In this document: piece after piece, positions 12,666 to 25,724 of the stretch
Layout: each line of letters opens with the position of its first letter
Position numbering within the stretch: the first letter of the stretch is position 1
DNA from: Mangifera indica
Lineage: Eukaryota > Streptophyta > Magnoliopsida > Sapindales > Anacardiaceae
Direction of reading: 5' to 3'
NCBI RefSeq assembly: GCF_011075055.1
Contig: NC_058148.1
Coordinates: 15,679,969-15,743,968, forward strand
Length of the DNA stretch: 64,000 bases
Made by a program: the position numbers and the translations under genes
Notes under the pieces: model-generated
The model's input: the letters and a program-made list of their open reading frames with translations, nothing else
Database searches by the model: none
Told to the model about the DNA's origin: nothing

Positions 12666-15600
12666 ATGGGTCGTTCTCGTGGGAATTTTCACTCTAATGA
12701 TGAGGACCCGACTCAACGGTTTTAAAGAATCTTGCACATTGTTTTAGTTTATTTGTTTCTTGTTTTAATCTTTGTGCCAAATTTGTGTTTCATTGTTGCA
12801 TTGGAGTTATGTGATTGTTAACCTGTGAAGCGTTTTCTTTGAAACTGAATGCTTTGAAGTAGAAAGGCTTCTGCTGAAGTGTATATTGTGACTGTTTCTA
12901 GTGGTTGAGGAGAGTGAAGAAACACATAGTTCTTCTTTGTACATCACTTATTTTACATTTCCTATGACACTATTTACACCAAATCCATAACGGCGATCGC
13001 TGTTCTGCCTATATTTGTGTCTGAGAGATGCTCCATTTTGCTTGTTTCCCTGAGCATATTTAGCACGTTTTCGAAGTTTTATCTGAATCTCGATTATGGT
13101 CTGTGCAGGTCTAGGAGAAAGAAGAATGTCTCCAGTGAAAATTCAGAATCTTCAGCTGCAGGTATTTTACCACAATAATGTAATTGTAAAATGAAATCCT
13201 ATGACTGGCTCACTGTCACTGACTTGAGTTGGACTTTGGCTTTATAAAACGATGGTCGTACAATGTGTAGTATATTATTTTTGGAATACAGAGAATATTG
13301 CGTCACCGTGATAATTGGATTTATTTGCTTTCAAAATGTTATGACTGTTGCCTTTTCTTTTCCTTCTAAATTCTCATTTGAAACCAGGCCAAGGAGCAGG
13401 TGAAGGAAAAAGGGCTTACCACTGCAATTATTGCAACAAAGACATCACTGGGAAGATACGCATCAAGTGTGCCGTTTGTCCTGATTTTGACCTGTGTATA
13501 GAGTGCTTCTCTGTTGGAGCTGAGGTGACACCTCATAAGAGCAATCACCCCTACAGGGTTATGGTTAGTAATACTAATCGCTTGCTCACTTAATAAGAAT
13601 CCTCCATATTCTATGTTTTTTAAGATCCTTTTTTTAGCTAGTTTTACAATATTGAAGTGAACATTTGCTTTTAACATCACTGTTCTCAAATAACTGGGAA
13701 GTAAAAATTTGTTTGGTAAAGCGTTTAACTACTTTACTATGATTGAAACCTTGAACCTCTCTGCTCAATTTATAATCATATTCTCACAATTACTTTTATC
13801 TTTAATTTCATATTTTTTCATCATCCTTTTTATGTCATTTAATTTTGGCAGCTGCTTTTATCAGTTATTATATATAGTTTTGTTTCATGCTTATGTATTT
13901 ATATTTATCATTTTAACAGGACAATCTCTCTTTCCCGCTAATATGCCCTGACTGGAATGCTGATGACGAAATACTGCTTCTAGAGGTGTTTTGAGTTCTC
14001 GTTTTCTTTTTTGACCCTTTGAAAAATTGTAACCAATCCTGCATTGTTTGTGAAAGTGCATGGAAGTTAGAGTAATTTTTGTTTATCTTACATCTGTTAA
14101 AATTTTGTATTTTAGGGAATCGAAATGTATGGCTTGGGGAACTGGACAGAAGTTGCTGAGCATGTTGGGACAAAGACCAAAGAACATTGTATTGAACACT
14201 ATAACAGTGTATACATGAACTCCCCGTTCTTTCCTCTCCCGGTATAACATTTTAAGCAAAACCAGTTCTCTTTTACTTTTGTTAATTGTTGGGACAGAAT
14301 AGTTAAATCATTAATTTTTTTTTTCTAGGACATGTCTCATGTTGTCGGGAAAAATAGAAAGGAGCTCCTTGCTATGGCTAAAGGGCATAGTGAGGACAAG
14401 AAAGGTTTGTTATATTATAATCATCATTCACTTTCCTTTTAATCATATTTATTGTTGTTATACTTGTTTGATAGACTGTTTCTGTTATGCATTGGGAATG
14501 CACTAGAAATGTTATGCATCATAAACCAAGCTAATACTGTAGCCAGGTCAGGTCATTGGCTTAGGTGGTTCCAATTTCTTAGCATATGAAGAATCACTAC
14601 CATATTTGGGGGCAATCATATTCCATAGTAAATGACTGAGTTCTCGTCATTTTGCATGCTTAATGTTAACTACTCCATATTATATTCTAATTGTTTAAAC
14701 TTCTTGTCAATCTTTTTTTCTTGAAATATAAAATCTTATAATTGATTGCATGTGGCTGTTGCAGGATCAACCATGATTGGGGAGCTAACATTGAAGGAGG
14801 AATCTCCTTTTTCTCCTTCAAGAGTCAAGTATGGCTATCATTCTTATTTGCATCATCTTAGTTCACCTCTGTGACTTCTTTTGTATCAAATAGGAATGAA
14901 TTTCTAATGCCAATTTTCATAATTTATACAGACTTGAAGAACCACATCAAGGTGGACCCTCAGGCCGTTTAATTTCTGGTTCGAATGCAGGTGAGCTTTA
15001 TATATTTGCTTTACTAGCTGGTCACGCACAACTCTCTATCTTTCGCAAATGTCTTGGCCAAGTTCTTGCTGTTGCCACAGCTGCACATGAATCAGTGGCA
15101 CCCTGTTAGTCAATGTAAATTGTCCATTGGAATATAACAAACCAGTGTGTTATCTTGTTTGTGTACAAAATGTTAATGAGTTGTCAGAGGATCCATCATC
15201 TAATATTTTTGTGGAGACAAGTGGTTTTATCCATTGATGGTGTCTTAATGTTATGGCAGAACCTCAAATGGAGAGGAGTTTCAAGGGGAAGAAACTGATG
15301 TTGTCAGCAAATGATGGTCCATCTTTAGTTGAGTTGAGCTGTTATAACCCTAAAAGACAGGAGTTTGATCCTGAGTATGACAATGATGCGGAGCAGCTAT
15401 TGGCTGAGATGGAATTCAAAGATACTGACTCTGAGGAAGAGCGGGAGCTAAAGCTGCGAGTACTGCACATATATTCAAAGAGGTGAGTGAACAAGTTGAG
15501 TTTCTTACTTGTTTGTTGTCTGCTATTAGATTAATACATAATTCCTTTAAGATGATAAAATTATGGTATCCAAAGGCATCAGCTCTCAATATTGTGATTG

Positions 15601-16742
15601 TAAAACTGCCTTAACAAAAAGAGAAACAATGCTAGTTATATTTGAGGCTTACTTTTTCTGGAACCTCAAAGTATTTTTTGTATAAATAAAATTTAATTAC
15701 TATTGTTGATTACATTTGTTATTGACCACATAGTGAAATTTACTAAAGCATCTCCTTGCTTTCTTGTAAATGTTTTATGTTTGAAAAGGCTTGATGAGAG
15801 GAAGCGTAGAAAGGATTTCATTCTAGAAAGAAATTTGCTGTATCCAAATCCTTTCGAGAAAGACCTGTCTCCTGAAGAAAGGGCAATATGTCGGCGTTAT
15901 GATGTCTTCATGCGCTTCCATTCCAAGGAAGAGCACGAGGAATTGCTTCAGACTGTTATTGCAGAGCACCGAACTCTGAAGAGACTTCAAGAGCTTAAGG
16001 TATGAAATAGAAGGGTACTAGTAGTTATATTTCCCTTCAATTTAATAATAAAAAGCTTACGCAAATTGGTACAATTTTATTTTAACTGTATTTTTTATTA
16101 GTTTTTTTCTGATTCTCAGTTGATGTTCATGGTTCTCATATAAGACAACTAAGATTACCACTAAATCATGCAGGAAGCCCAAGCTTCTGGATGTCGTACA
16201 TCCACTGAGGCAGATAGATACCTTGACCTAAAAAGGAAAAGGGAAGCTGAAGAAGCTTTACGCAGATCAAAAGATAGTGGTCAAGTTGGTACAAGCAGTC
16301 AGGCTGGTGCAAACGCTTTCATGTCTTCGGAGTCTGTTGGCAAAGACTCAAATTTGAGACCAGCAGGACTGGCTTCTGCAAGTCATGTAAACGATTTGGA
16401 TATCTTGGGTTTCACTGAAACTCAATTGCTGTCTGAAGCTGTAAGTATCCAACCCATAATATCTGAACAGTCTGTCACAAAATGTGCATATTGCCTACAA
16501 ATACTTAACCTTCCAACTGGTTTGTTGAAGTTGCCTATTTGTGTTGGTAGGAGAAGCGCCTATGCTGTGAGATCAGGTTACCTTCACCGCTCTACCTGAG
16601 GATGCAAGAGATCATATCAAGAGAGGTTTTCAGTGGGAATGTCACCAAGAAAGCTGATGTTTATCATTTGTTCAAGATTGAAGCAAACAAAGTTGATCGA
16701 GTTTATGATATGCTTGTGAAGAAGGGGCTTGCTCCTCAATGA
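12666..16742 (+). CDS. ADA2B: Transcriptional adaptor ADA2b, SAGA complex subunit, 521 aa
   Basis: Twelve exons join in frame: 12666-12718, 13109-13161, 13388-13563, 13920-13985, 14116-14241, 14329-14404, 14765-14828, 14932-14990, 15260-15482, 15789-15999, 16174-16440 and 16551-16742. ADA2 bridges the histone acetyltransferase GCN5 to the SAGA-type coactivator. Residues 46-92 form the ZZ zinc finger (CNYC, CAVCPDFDLC). Residues 100-150 form the SANT domain (WNADDEILLLEGIEMYGLGNW). The conserved middle runs through EFDPEYDNDAEQLLAEMEF. The C-terminal 85 residues are the SWIRM domain, ending in VDRVYDMLVKKG. The start MGRSRGNF matches what I recall of the b-type ADA2. The first intron donor (GTTTTA) is weak, which could allow alternative splicing near the start. 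Confidence 0.95.
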
Positions 16743-17862
16743 TGACATCTCATGCTTGTAATTCTGTCTCTATTGTATTCATACAGAAATGAAAATTTTG
16801 TTTCTTTAATCAGTCTTGAAGAGAAAGCATCCAAAACTCTGTACATCGATACACCCCTTTCTGTGGGAAATGAATATTAACAAGCTCATTAGAGTTCCCC
16901 TTATGGCAAGCTTTATTCGAAGGGCATTTTCAATCTTATAGAAGAGATATGTACCTAGGGAACCTAATCAGGGTTCCATTGGTTTAAGGGTTGAAAATCC
17001 TCTGCTAACCTAAGTCCCTTCATTCTCGATACTATGATGCATTAACACCTACTTCAATCACAATAGTTGTGAATTCTTGTAACACGTAAGTTTGCCTGGT
17101 TCAACGGCAGGTTAACACAATCCTTAATGAGACTTACCCAGATCGAGTTGGGCATCAAGTCTCAGTCAGACTACTAGAACCAGCTGGTCCAAACCAAAAT
17201 TTTAAATCGTGCATATGACCATCCAATGCAAGTGTATCCCTTCCATAACACATGTAAGACAAACTGTTGGTACTTGAGGTTGCTGTTGTTAGACCCGATG
17301 AATCCGCAACTGGGCTCAAATATATTATCAATGGGTCCCTTTCCACCTTCACTATCAATGAGTCCAAACTGAGAATGGTTCATGCAAACAACATAAGAAA
17401 AATGACACCTCTGGAGCAATATAAGTTAATTATTCGATTTACCTAACAAACATGAACAACCTTAAAACCTGTACAATTAAAACCTCAGACACTATACTGA
17501 AAACATGACCCCTTTTAACATGTAAAAGACAGTTACAGAAACTAGCATACCGACTATAGGCGCAAAAGTGCACCCATGACTCCTACGACTGAAGTCAGCT
17601 ATTTCTGACCTGAAATATACACCAAGTCTGATGCATATTTTAACCAACCCTATATTGCCATACATCTGCCATTTCTCCTGATGTTAGAAAACTCAAGAAT
17701 CATTCTCCGAACATTTGTTTGCCAACTCTTCTCTATCTTATATACAGGAAACCAGAAAAAAAACATAATTTTCCATCCAGGTCAAAATATCTCCACCTCT
17801 TTCTGAACCAACCATTATACAACTTACATGATCACCTGCAGAGCTTCAACTACTAATTTCTT
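16743..17862. other. Convergent 3' region between ADA2b and the BAH-Agenet gene
   Basis: The sequence holds both 3' untranslated regions. Short minus-strand frames near 17155-17419 have no recognisable similarity and are not called as genes. Confidence 0.55.
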
Positions 17863-20800
17863 CTAGTTGGCAGATTCAATATCATTGCCATCCAAAAGCA
17901 TCTTGGCCTCATCACCAACATCTTGTTTGTTTTTCTTGTCATTGACATCCTCATCCTCATCATCTCCATCTCCATCTCCACCTTTGTCAATTTCATTGCC
18001 GACATGGACATGAGGCTGCTTTCTCATATCAACTTTGTTCACATTTTTGAGGTCATGAATCATGACTGAGCCTGCTATTTCTGCTTCAACTTCTTCAACA
18101 GCTTCAAGTTGGGAAGTTGTGATGACTTTTTGCTCCAGCAATGCATTGCTACCACAATGCTGAGCTTCTGCAATAGTAGAGCACATTAAGAGCTTTGCAT
18201 TTGAATTTGTATTTGCCGAGAGATGAGAGAGTATATCTGGATTTGCCATTATATCAACCCATTTGTCACCAACCCAATCCTTGGAAGTCCTAACATCTTT
18301 TGTCTGGATAGTCAGGAACTTGTCTTCACCTAAAATCACAAAAAATGCACATTGTTCACCATGATGCCTACCGAGCAACGGACAAAGAAAAGAACTAGAA
18401 AGTACCACGGAACATACCAGGTAGGTAAACTTGCAAGAAATCATTTCCAGAAATGTTGACACCTACTACAAGACCTTCCCACCATCCGTCACTCCACCAT
18501 GCATCAACTGGTGCTCCAACATCAAATTTAAAGCCTGCAGAATCTGCTGGAGGACAGGGTCGGATCGTCAGGCGGCCTGGACATCTCATGCCCAATTTAT
18601 CAGGAGGTGCAACTCTATGTGCAGGTACCAATTCCTATACAGTAATTAAATATTTTCTTGGTTAAGTCTTGCTATAAACAGACAGAGACTGCTAAATTGG
18701 TGGTACAAAGGGCCACCTCTTCAGCTAAAAATCACCAGTATTATTATATAAATAAACTGTGTACCAGATCAAAGATCAACCACAAACAAACTTTCAGTAC
18801 AATCTTGATAAAATTTCAAATTCAATACCTCCAGATTTCCAGGACCTTCGGCATCCTCCACATCATCATATCTAACTTTAAAATGCTTCTGAGATGTTTG
18901 CAGAACTTGACACCTAAACCAGCAGCCTCGAATGCCACTGTCTTGACAGAGCAATTCTACTTTTTCATTCACCTTAAATGAAACATGACATTTAGGCTGT
19001 GGTAAAACCACCTTTATGCCCAATGTTTTTCTTGACAACCTGAACTTTAATTTTGGATATATCTGTTCCCCATTCAAAATTTGGCCAGTTGGAAATGTAT
19101 TTTTCACACCAAAATCACCTTCAAGTCCCTCTCCCCTGCTACTTCTACTTCTTTTAGTACTCATTCTCACAAGATTCTCATCTTCCTTATTCCTTTTACG
19201 GTACTTGATGTTGTGCTTGGGCAAAGGAGGGGATAAACCAGAGAGGATTGCTTGATTAGAGTAGCCACGCAATTTAGTGAGAGTGAAGGGTTTAACCTTA
19301 TTGTTTTTTATCTGCCTGAAGCACATATGGATACTTGAGGTTGAAGTATGAGGAACAGCAGTCACACATTTCTCGTAGTGCATAGGAGTCAAGACTGTTG
19401 CCAGACCATCAACACTCTCTGCACTGATCACTTGAACATGAGCTGTGATGAAAACTTCTCTAGGATGTGGATGCAAATTGGGAAGTACCCTTTCAATTTC
19501 CTGATGGTGGTGAAACCATCGCACTTTCACCTTCTTCTGCCCCTTCTTATCTTCATACATATCTTCCAAGTATGCAAGGTAGTGACTTGTATCTTCAGCC
19601 GTGACAAAAACAAAGGAATGAACCTAGATGCCAGGGGCACAAAGACAAAGTGAAGCAATGTTACTATCGGAAGCAAATGAGAACAATTTGTTACTGCATG
19701 AGTAAATAATTAATTAAGAAGTTGCCTCTTACAGCTATTGCAGTTCCATTCCTGCAAAAAGATGGGTAGTGCTTGAGCTGTTTAGTGCACAGCCAAGCAA
19801 CACCAGACCACTGAATGTTTGAATGTTGAACTCTCAATTTCCTCGGTACCTGTGTATGCGTATAAAACTCAAATCAAACAAGAAAAGAGAGAATGAAAAT
19901 CTGCAAAGCAGAAATAACAGACCAAAAATGATTGATACCGTTGAATCCGGTAAATGGGTTTGATGAGTAATTAATCCAGTCATCAAAAGATCACGAGATC
20001 CGAAATCTTGTCGAGGACCGTTCACCTGTGAATCTGCTATCAAATTATTAGTATCATTCATAAATTTGGTATAACAGTGGACAGAGAGTAATTTTGGAAA
20101 AATCATCACAATTATTGAGCCGTCTAACTGTCACTAAGAATGTAATTATGTCATTATGACAATAGTGGGAAGAGAAAGTATGTGTGTGTGTGTATCACAG
20201 TTATGCTTCATCCTAGTTTCAGTCTTACTATTTCAATGTCATGTACACTCCAAGATGTGCATGCCTTAGCTAAGAATGATCACAAACCAAATAAATGGAG
20301 GTAACCCAGGTGTCAATAGGTTTGCATAAAACCCCTATAGTCCATTTGCCCTTGATGAGTGATAAGATCAACTGCATTGCAATTTGCATGTTTTTACTGA
20401 TAGCAATGTTGATGAAACTGGAGAAAGCATATGCTAAGTATTGAAAAAACTAAAATTGAGTTTTTTTTTTAAATTTTAATGAAAATAATTACTGGAATTG
20501 GATATCAGCAATCAGCCAAAATATGAAATACAACAATGCAAGATTGACAAATGCAATACCCATGAACAGTCACTTTCTCCATGTCTATTGACCATCCAGA
20601 GGACATAAAATGGAAAAACACAACAAATTTTCTTGAATAATCATTCGAAAAAACAAATTTGCATGAAATGCAAAATCAGCAAATTCACGGTAAAAGGAAA
20701 ATATTCCAGTGTTCTTGCCATGCATATGCATGCACATGCGACAATAATAGTAAACTGCAACTGCATAGAAAGACTAATGATAACAAAACCAATTTAGAAT

Positions 20801-22841
20801 GCAATAATGTGATATAAACTAGAATCATTTCATTGCCATCAGTGCCAAAAAAAAGATATTAAAAAAGGTTCCAAAGTTAAACAAGAAACCCATTAGCACT
20901 TTACTCCAATAGCCAAAGGATAGAGAGAGGTTGAATATTAAAAAGATAGCTCTGTGCTGCAGTACAAAATTATACACCATAAAAAAGGAAGCACAAGGCG
21001 ATGATGCCCATAATTATGAATGATTTTTTAGGTTCAATAATTAACTAATTCTTCACGCAAGGCCCAAAAGTCTAGGCAATCCTACATCTCTCCCTCAGGT
21101 AAAATCGAACTGGTGACATTGAGGAAGGTAAGGTAGCAGATGTATGACATTATGACATGGTAAAAGAACAGTACATTCAAAAGAGCTTAAAAGAAATAAT
21201 CACCATATCCAAACACATAACAGGCAGATTCTCTGCATAAGAAAAAGACTATTATATAAGTTAACTTTAACAGTTATTCACAACATGCTAATGGTAATGA
21301 CACTTATCATAGCAAAAAAAATATTTTAAAGTATGATTTCAACAAGAATTCTGATATATTCTTTTGACATCTCAGATGTAAATATTAAAACACTAATGCT
21401 ATTGCAACGCATATTTAGCAAGGTATTAATTGGTCAACTTCAATCATGTACACTTACCAGCCATAAAATGCTATCTAAAACAGCAAAGATGATAAAAAAC
21501 ATGCATCTCTAACAAAGGCCTAACTTAAGAAATAATTAAGGCCAATAAACAACAACTGAGATTGATGACGTAAAATACTTAACTACCTTAAGAGACTTCT
21601 GTTGCTAAGTTTTATGCCCATTTCAGTATGCATGCATGCACGTAGATATAAGTGAGAACAACAAAATTAGGAATACTAATAAATACTTAATAGATGGGCA
21701 TCCAGTTCAAAAATCATGGAAAAAGGAGTTCCAATTACTATTAAATACTCACTAGACATATGAACACGTAATCTACAACTCACAAATAATTTCCAAATAC
21801 TCTCAAATGCTGACAATGCCAAGACATAAACTAACCCTGTGCAACAGTATGTGAATACATATAAGACAAGGATACTGTATGAATATCAAATAACTTTTGT
21901 GGATCAGAAATAATTTTCCTATCACTAATTAAATGCTCACAAGAGACATGAAAATTTAATCTACAACTCACAAAGAATTTTCAAATTCTCTCATAAACAC
22001 TGTAAATGACAAGTCACAAGATCTAAAATAACCTTGTGCAACTGTATGTGCATATGTATAAGAGAAAGAGAATGTAAAAGGACATCATATAACTTTTGTA
22101 GATCAGAAGATAGGGAGTATTTTTCAATACTGAATTATTATGCTACAAAATATGAAAAACTAGATAATCCAACATTCAATAAGAACATCTGAAATGTTGA
22201 GTATCAGAGACTAGAACTCAAGAGATACTAAGGTCCATTAAATGGATCACCCAATCCAATAGAATGGAACTAATGCGGCAAGGCATGACAACGTCAAAGA
22301 AGAAAGATAAATTTTCACATTCCATTTCTAGGAGAAGGCTGCTCCTCATTTAAGAAAAGTCATGGCATACAAGTTACAATCCTAACCCAACTGCTCAACT
22401 GCCAAACTTTTATCATGTAAGGCAAAACATAATTGTGAGTTTTTATGCTACATCTATATTCAATGGCAACCAACAACACTTATAATTTCACACTAGGTAA
22501 ATTGAGTGTTGACAACATAAAACTTGCAAATGCATTCATTACATACTTGGAAAATCAACCGGGGGTTGACACTTTGCAACCAGTGATGACAACCAGTCTA
22601 CAACTTCCCGTCTTGCCCGCCATTTTGTGGACACATTGATAAATCTTTCTGATCCATAAGCATTCAAGAATTCATCTGAAACAACATACATCATGTGCCT
22701 TATACTCCTCTCAGTGCCTACAACTGCAAGCACCAAATCCCCAAATGCATCCTTCAAGTAAAAGTGAACAATGCGGTTACCACGCTCATGGCATATAATG
22801 TGCTCTTCCCAAGCAACAAAACCATGTGTATCTTTAGACAT
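17863..22841 (-). CDS. BAH and Agenet domain chromatin-reader protein, 662 aa
   Basis: Six coding exons read in frame on the minus strand: 22841-22547, 20036-19939, 19849-19733, 19623-18829, 18634-18418 and 18329-17863. The third intron of the gene, counting the leader intron, is about 2.5 kb. The N-terminal module ([23 protein letters not shown]) is typical of plant proteins of this class. A BAH domain spans roughly residues 130-290 ([39 protein letters not shown]). Tandem Agenet/Tudor-like folds span about 365-540 ([34 protein letters not shown]). The tail has an acidic Asp/Glu run. It resembles Arabidopsis At1g68580 as I recall it. A nuclear, histone-reading role is inferred from the domains. 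The start is the first in-frame ATG after an upstream stop. Confidence 0.88.
21732..22110. repeat. Two-copy tandem repeat of about 188 bp inside a large intron
   Basis: Two imperfect copies lie head to tail in the 2.5-kb intron of the BAH-Agenet gene. The shared anchor ATCTACAACTCACAAA occurs at about 21771 and 21959. The copies differ by many substitutions and small indels. Confidence 0.7.
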
Positions 22842-23160
22842 TTTGACAATGAAAAGTTCCACAATGCTTTCAAAGGAAAGCTTTCCTGCTACATTAGCTG
22901 AAAACACGTGAACAACAATGCAAGCAATAAGAGTTTGATACTAAACAAACCCAGTTAAGTACACATAAAAACAATTATAACCACAACAAGAAAGCCTAAT
23001 GTGACACTTAAAATATCAATAAAACCCTCAAAGCACTAAAACAAAGCCGTCAAATATATAAACAAATTAGAGAAAACCCAGCGAAGTTAAAGTCTTACCA
23101 TGGTGTTGGTCTCAGATTAATAGCTCTATGAACGAACAAAGCCCCTCTAAGCACTGCAAA
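22842..23160 (-). promoter_or_regulatory. Leader exon with a tiny upstream ORF across a splice junction
   Basis: The leader appears to be spliced from 23099 to 22897 (donor GTAAGA, acceptor TTTCAG). The last codon of the leader exon is ATG (23101-23099). After splicing it reads Met-Leu-Met-stop, a three-codon upstream ORF ahead of the main start at 22841. This is visible only if the intron is removed as proposed. Confidence 0.45.
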
Positions 23161-24010
23161 ACAAGCCAAAATAGACAAAGAACTAGGTTTTGAAACCAGA
23201 ACTCGTGAAAAAAACAGACTTTCTGCAGCTCAACTTGAGAAACTAGGAACCAAAGAGCCCAGTCGGTTAGGACTTAAAAGAGGTTCTTTTTTTGTGTTGC
23301 TTTTGAACGTTTGGGTCTAAGACAATTCAGTCGAGGTACTCAGGAAACGGGGGATTCACACAGAAAATAAGAGAGGTTGCAGGGCAAGAGTCAAGAGGCC
23401 ATAACCAAAGTGGAGCACAAAGCAATGTAAAAATGGAATTTCAGGATACGAAAGGATGGACTTCTATATGTAACTGAAAAATAACATAAACCCTAATCAA
23501 CACGTGGCATTCTGATTGCTTTGATGTCATCAATCAGAAACAGATGAATTTTATATCCCTTGACTTAAAAGAAGTGTTGCTTCAGCCATTCAAGTGTTTT
23601 CTTGCAAATCTTATATTTGCTCTGTTTTGGTGATTAATTTTGACTAAAGAGTAGTCATCTTTACACTCAATGCATTGCTTCATCTATATGACTTTGCCTT
23701 GTGTTAAATATTTTTTCAACATTTAGTAATCATTTAATGCCTTCACTCCAATTCAATATTTATGCATTTACCAACTCATATATAACTCCCTGAGTAATTT
23801 ATGAACATCTTAAATATGATAGAAAGATAAAGTTCTGTTTTTTATTGAGAGGAAAACTTTTCGATCTTCTCTGAGAAAAATATACATATTTATTGACCTA
23901 TAAGGTAACAACTCATCTATAAAGAATGATTGGGTGCTGAGTCAGTATTTGGAGATGGTGTGGATGCTTTCACACTGAATGGGAGGCTAAGTTTGCCACG
24001 TTTGAATTTG

Positions 24011-24026
24011 TATATATAAAGATAAG
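24011..24026 (+). promoter_or_regulatory. TATA box and I-box of the Ycf33-like gene
   Basis: TATATATAAA is followed at once by GATAAG, an I-box motif common in promoters of light-regulated plastid-protein genes. It lies about 130 bp before the start codon. A CCACGTTT motif lies a few bases upstream. Confidence 0.5.
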
Positions 24027-24144
24027 GTTAGATATGGGAGCCAAGAAAAAGCCACAACCACCACTCACTCGCTTACTAATCAATTATAGTGGACAGGCTA
24101 GTTGTACTAGCAACTCCATGATCTGAGCTTAGAAATAAACCAAA

Positions 24145-24726
24145 ATGAAGACCTCTGCAGTTCTGAGAACTAAATTCTACCCCCCAACTTTCGCCAACCT
24201 CTACGACTCAACTGCAAATCCTTCATTTTTCATCCCCATCAAAACCGCTTCTTGTTTGAAACACCCCACTTCACATTCAGCTTCAAGAATTGTTTCCAGC
24301 ATTAGACATACTCTGAGGCACTCTATAGAAACCTGTCACATGGACAAGCCCTTGGCTTTAAAATCTGAAGGAGAGTTTCTTCAAGTTTTGCCGCATGAGT
24401 ACTCAAGGTTTCTGTTGATTGGAGCTGTCTCAGTAGGCTTTGCGTTATTGTTTATGGGGTTAGATGACCAAAAGGCCCTAGCTTTGGGGCCTGAAGGGCC
24501 ATTAGTAGAGGAGTTTTGGGAAAATGTTAGGAGATACGCACTTTATGCTCTTACAGTCAGTACTGGTGCTCTGTACACTATCCTTTTGCCCATATTTGAG
24601 TTGCTAAAGAATCCTATCTCTGCAATTCTCCTTTTGATGATTCTGGGTGGCAGCATCTTCGTTATTTCTCAAGTACTTTCAGCCATGGTTGGTGTCACTG
24701 AATTTAATTACGATTATAGCTATTAG
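24145..24726 (+). CDS. Ycf33-like plastid membrane protein, nucleus-encoded, 193 aa
   Basis: This is a single-exon gene. The first 75 or so residues are rich in Ser, Thr, Ala and basic residues with few acids, like a plastid transit peptide. The remainder has one hydrophobic segment near residue 90 (FLLIGAVSVGFALLFMGL) and two more in a C-terminal block that matches the Ycf33 family. That block runs WENVRRYALYALTVSTGALY, then LLKNPISAILLLMILGGSIF and a final VLSAMVGV. Ycf33 is plastid-encoded in algae and present in cyanobacteria; its function is not settled, though a thylakoid membrane location is likely. Its position between ADA2b and SVR7 relatives agrees with Arabidopsis At4g16410, as I remember the order. 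I am fairly sure of the family and unsure of any function. Confidence 0.75.
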   Translation: MKTSAVLRTKFYPPTFANLYDSTANPSFFIPIKTASCLKHPTSHSASRIVSSIRHTLRHSIETCHMDKPLALKSEGEFLQVLPHEYSRFLLIGAVSVGFALLFMGLDDQKALALGPEGPLVEEFWENVRRYALYALTVSTGALYTILLPIFELLKNPISAILLLMILGGSIFVISQVLSAMVGVTEFNYDYSY

Positions 24727-25283
24727 ATTGAGAGTATACTTTTGGTTTTTATATGCGGATTTATTTGAGTTCTTAATTTTGCGGCTTTTAGCTTATCTGT
24801 ACTCTTCACTTATGGGTAATTGCCTTATTTTTCACTTTATGGATATGCTTTTGGTTATACCATGCCTTAAATGCGATGAATGCTTTGATATTAAATGGTA
24901 AATGGTAAAACAGTTGAAATTAGTAAGTTAAAAATCATATGAATTTCATATTAAAAGTTTATATTTTCCTATCAAATTTTATATTTTGTGCTTATGAACA
25001 AACGTTAATAAAAAATCTCACTTAAACTATCAATAATTTTGCTATAACATACGAGAGTAAATAAATCAATACCCTTTATTAACAGTATAACACAATAGAT
25101 ATCAAGCTAGCTCTTCACAATAACAAAATATTTCAAATGTTACAACCATTTTGTATCATTATTCATTTAATCTTTTTCCATTTTTATTGAGGAATCACTG
25201 TATATGCTTATCATAGACAAAGGAATGGTTACTTAAAACATATACACTATCAACATTCAGTGTGCTCGACCATCATGATCGTT
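24727..25283. other. Intergenic AT-rich DNA
   Basis: This is the 3' flank of the Ycf33-like gene. I see nothing further that I can support. Confidence 0.5.
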
Positions 25284-25724
25284 TCAGCAGCAACAAACGT
25301 TCGATATGGATAAAGGGTAGCGAAAACTGTTAGCATACTGGAAGGAGAGAGTTTCTCCAGGACCAAGAGGCTCCCCATCATTGACAAGGCAATCACCAAA
25401 ATAAACTCGCCTAAACACTCTAGGATTTACCAACCTGGCAGAGCTGAACCATCCACAACTTACATGAATGTTGGAGATACTGCAACCTGAGACATACATA
25501 CAGGATTTAAACTGTGTATGAGAGAATTCCGTTAGGGAGTGGAACAGTAGAGCCTTGAAAAATATTACAGTATTATCCTTCCGACAAGCTGAGCCAATCC
25601 TGTTTCCATCACCGTCATCTGCATCATTTTTAAGTATGAGCTTTTGGCACAAAAAGGTTCCTAGTTCAGAGGAAATAGAGCCTAAGATTTTTTTATTTTG
25701 GACCTCCAAGTTGAGACCTCTCAA
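25284..25724 (-). pseudogene. TPD1-like (tapetum determinant) gene relic
   Basis: The second half of this frame is a clear TPD1-family domain: VSGCSISNIHVSCGWFSS, then NPRVFRRVYFGDCLVNDGEP and SFQYANSFRYPLSIS. TPD1-type proteins are secreted cysteine-rich signals; the founder is the ligand of the EMS1 receptor kinase in anther development. The stretch between RIGSACRKDNTVIF and MYVSGCS is out of frame with the family: the expected QGS..PLPNGI segment is readable in another frame. Two compensating indels therefore keep the frame open but scramble about 18 residues. A possible signal-peptide exon (SKITVLLLLSVLVQFSLVSV) lies near 25949-26030, but no ATG precedes it. I judge it a pseudogene or decaying gene. 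Confidence 0.65.

Noticed and set aside
13709..13951. Open plus-strand frame rich in hydrophobic residues
   Set aside because: It lies in an ADA2b intron that is T-rich by nature. Hydrophobic chance frames are expected there and no family is recognisable.
18431..19653. Several plus-strand frames opposite the BAH-Agenet gene
   Set aside because: They are antisense shadows of well-supported coding exons.
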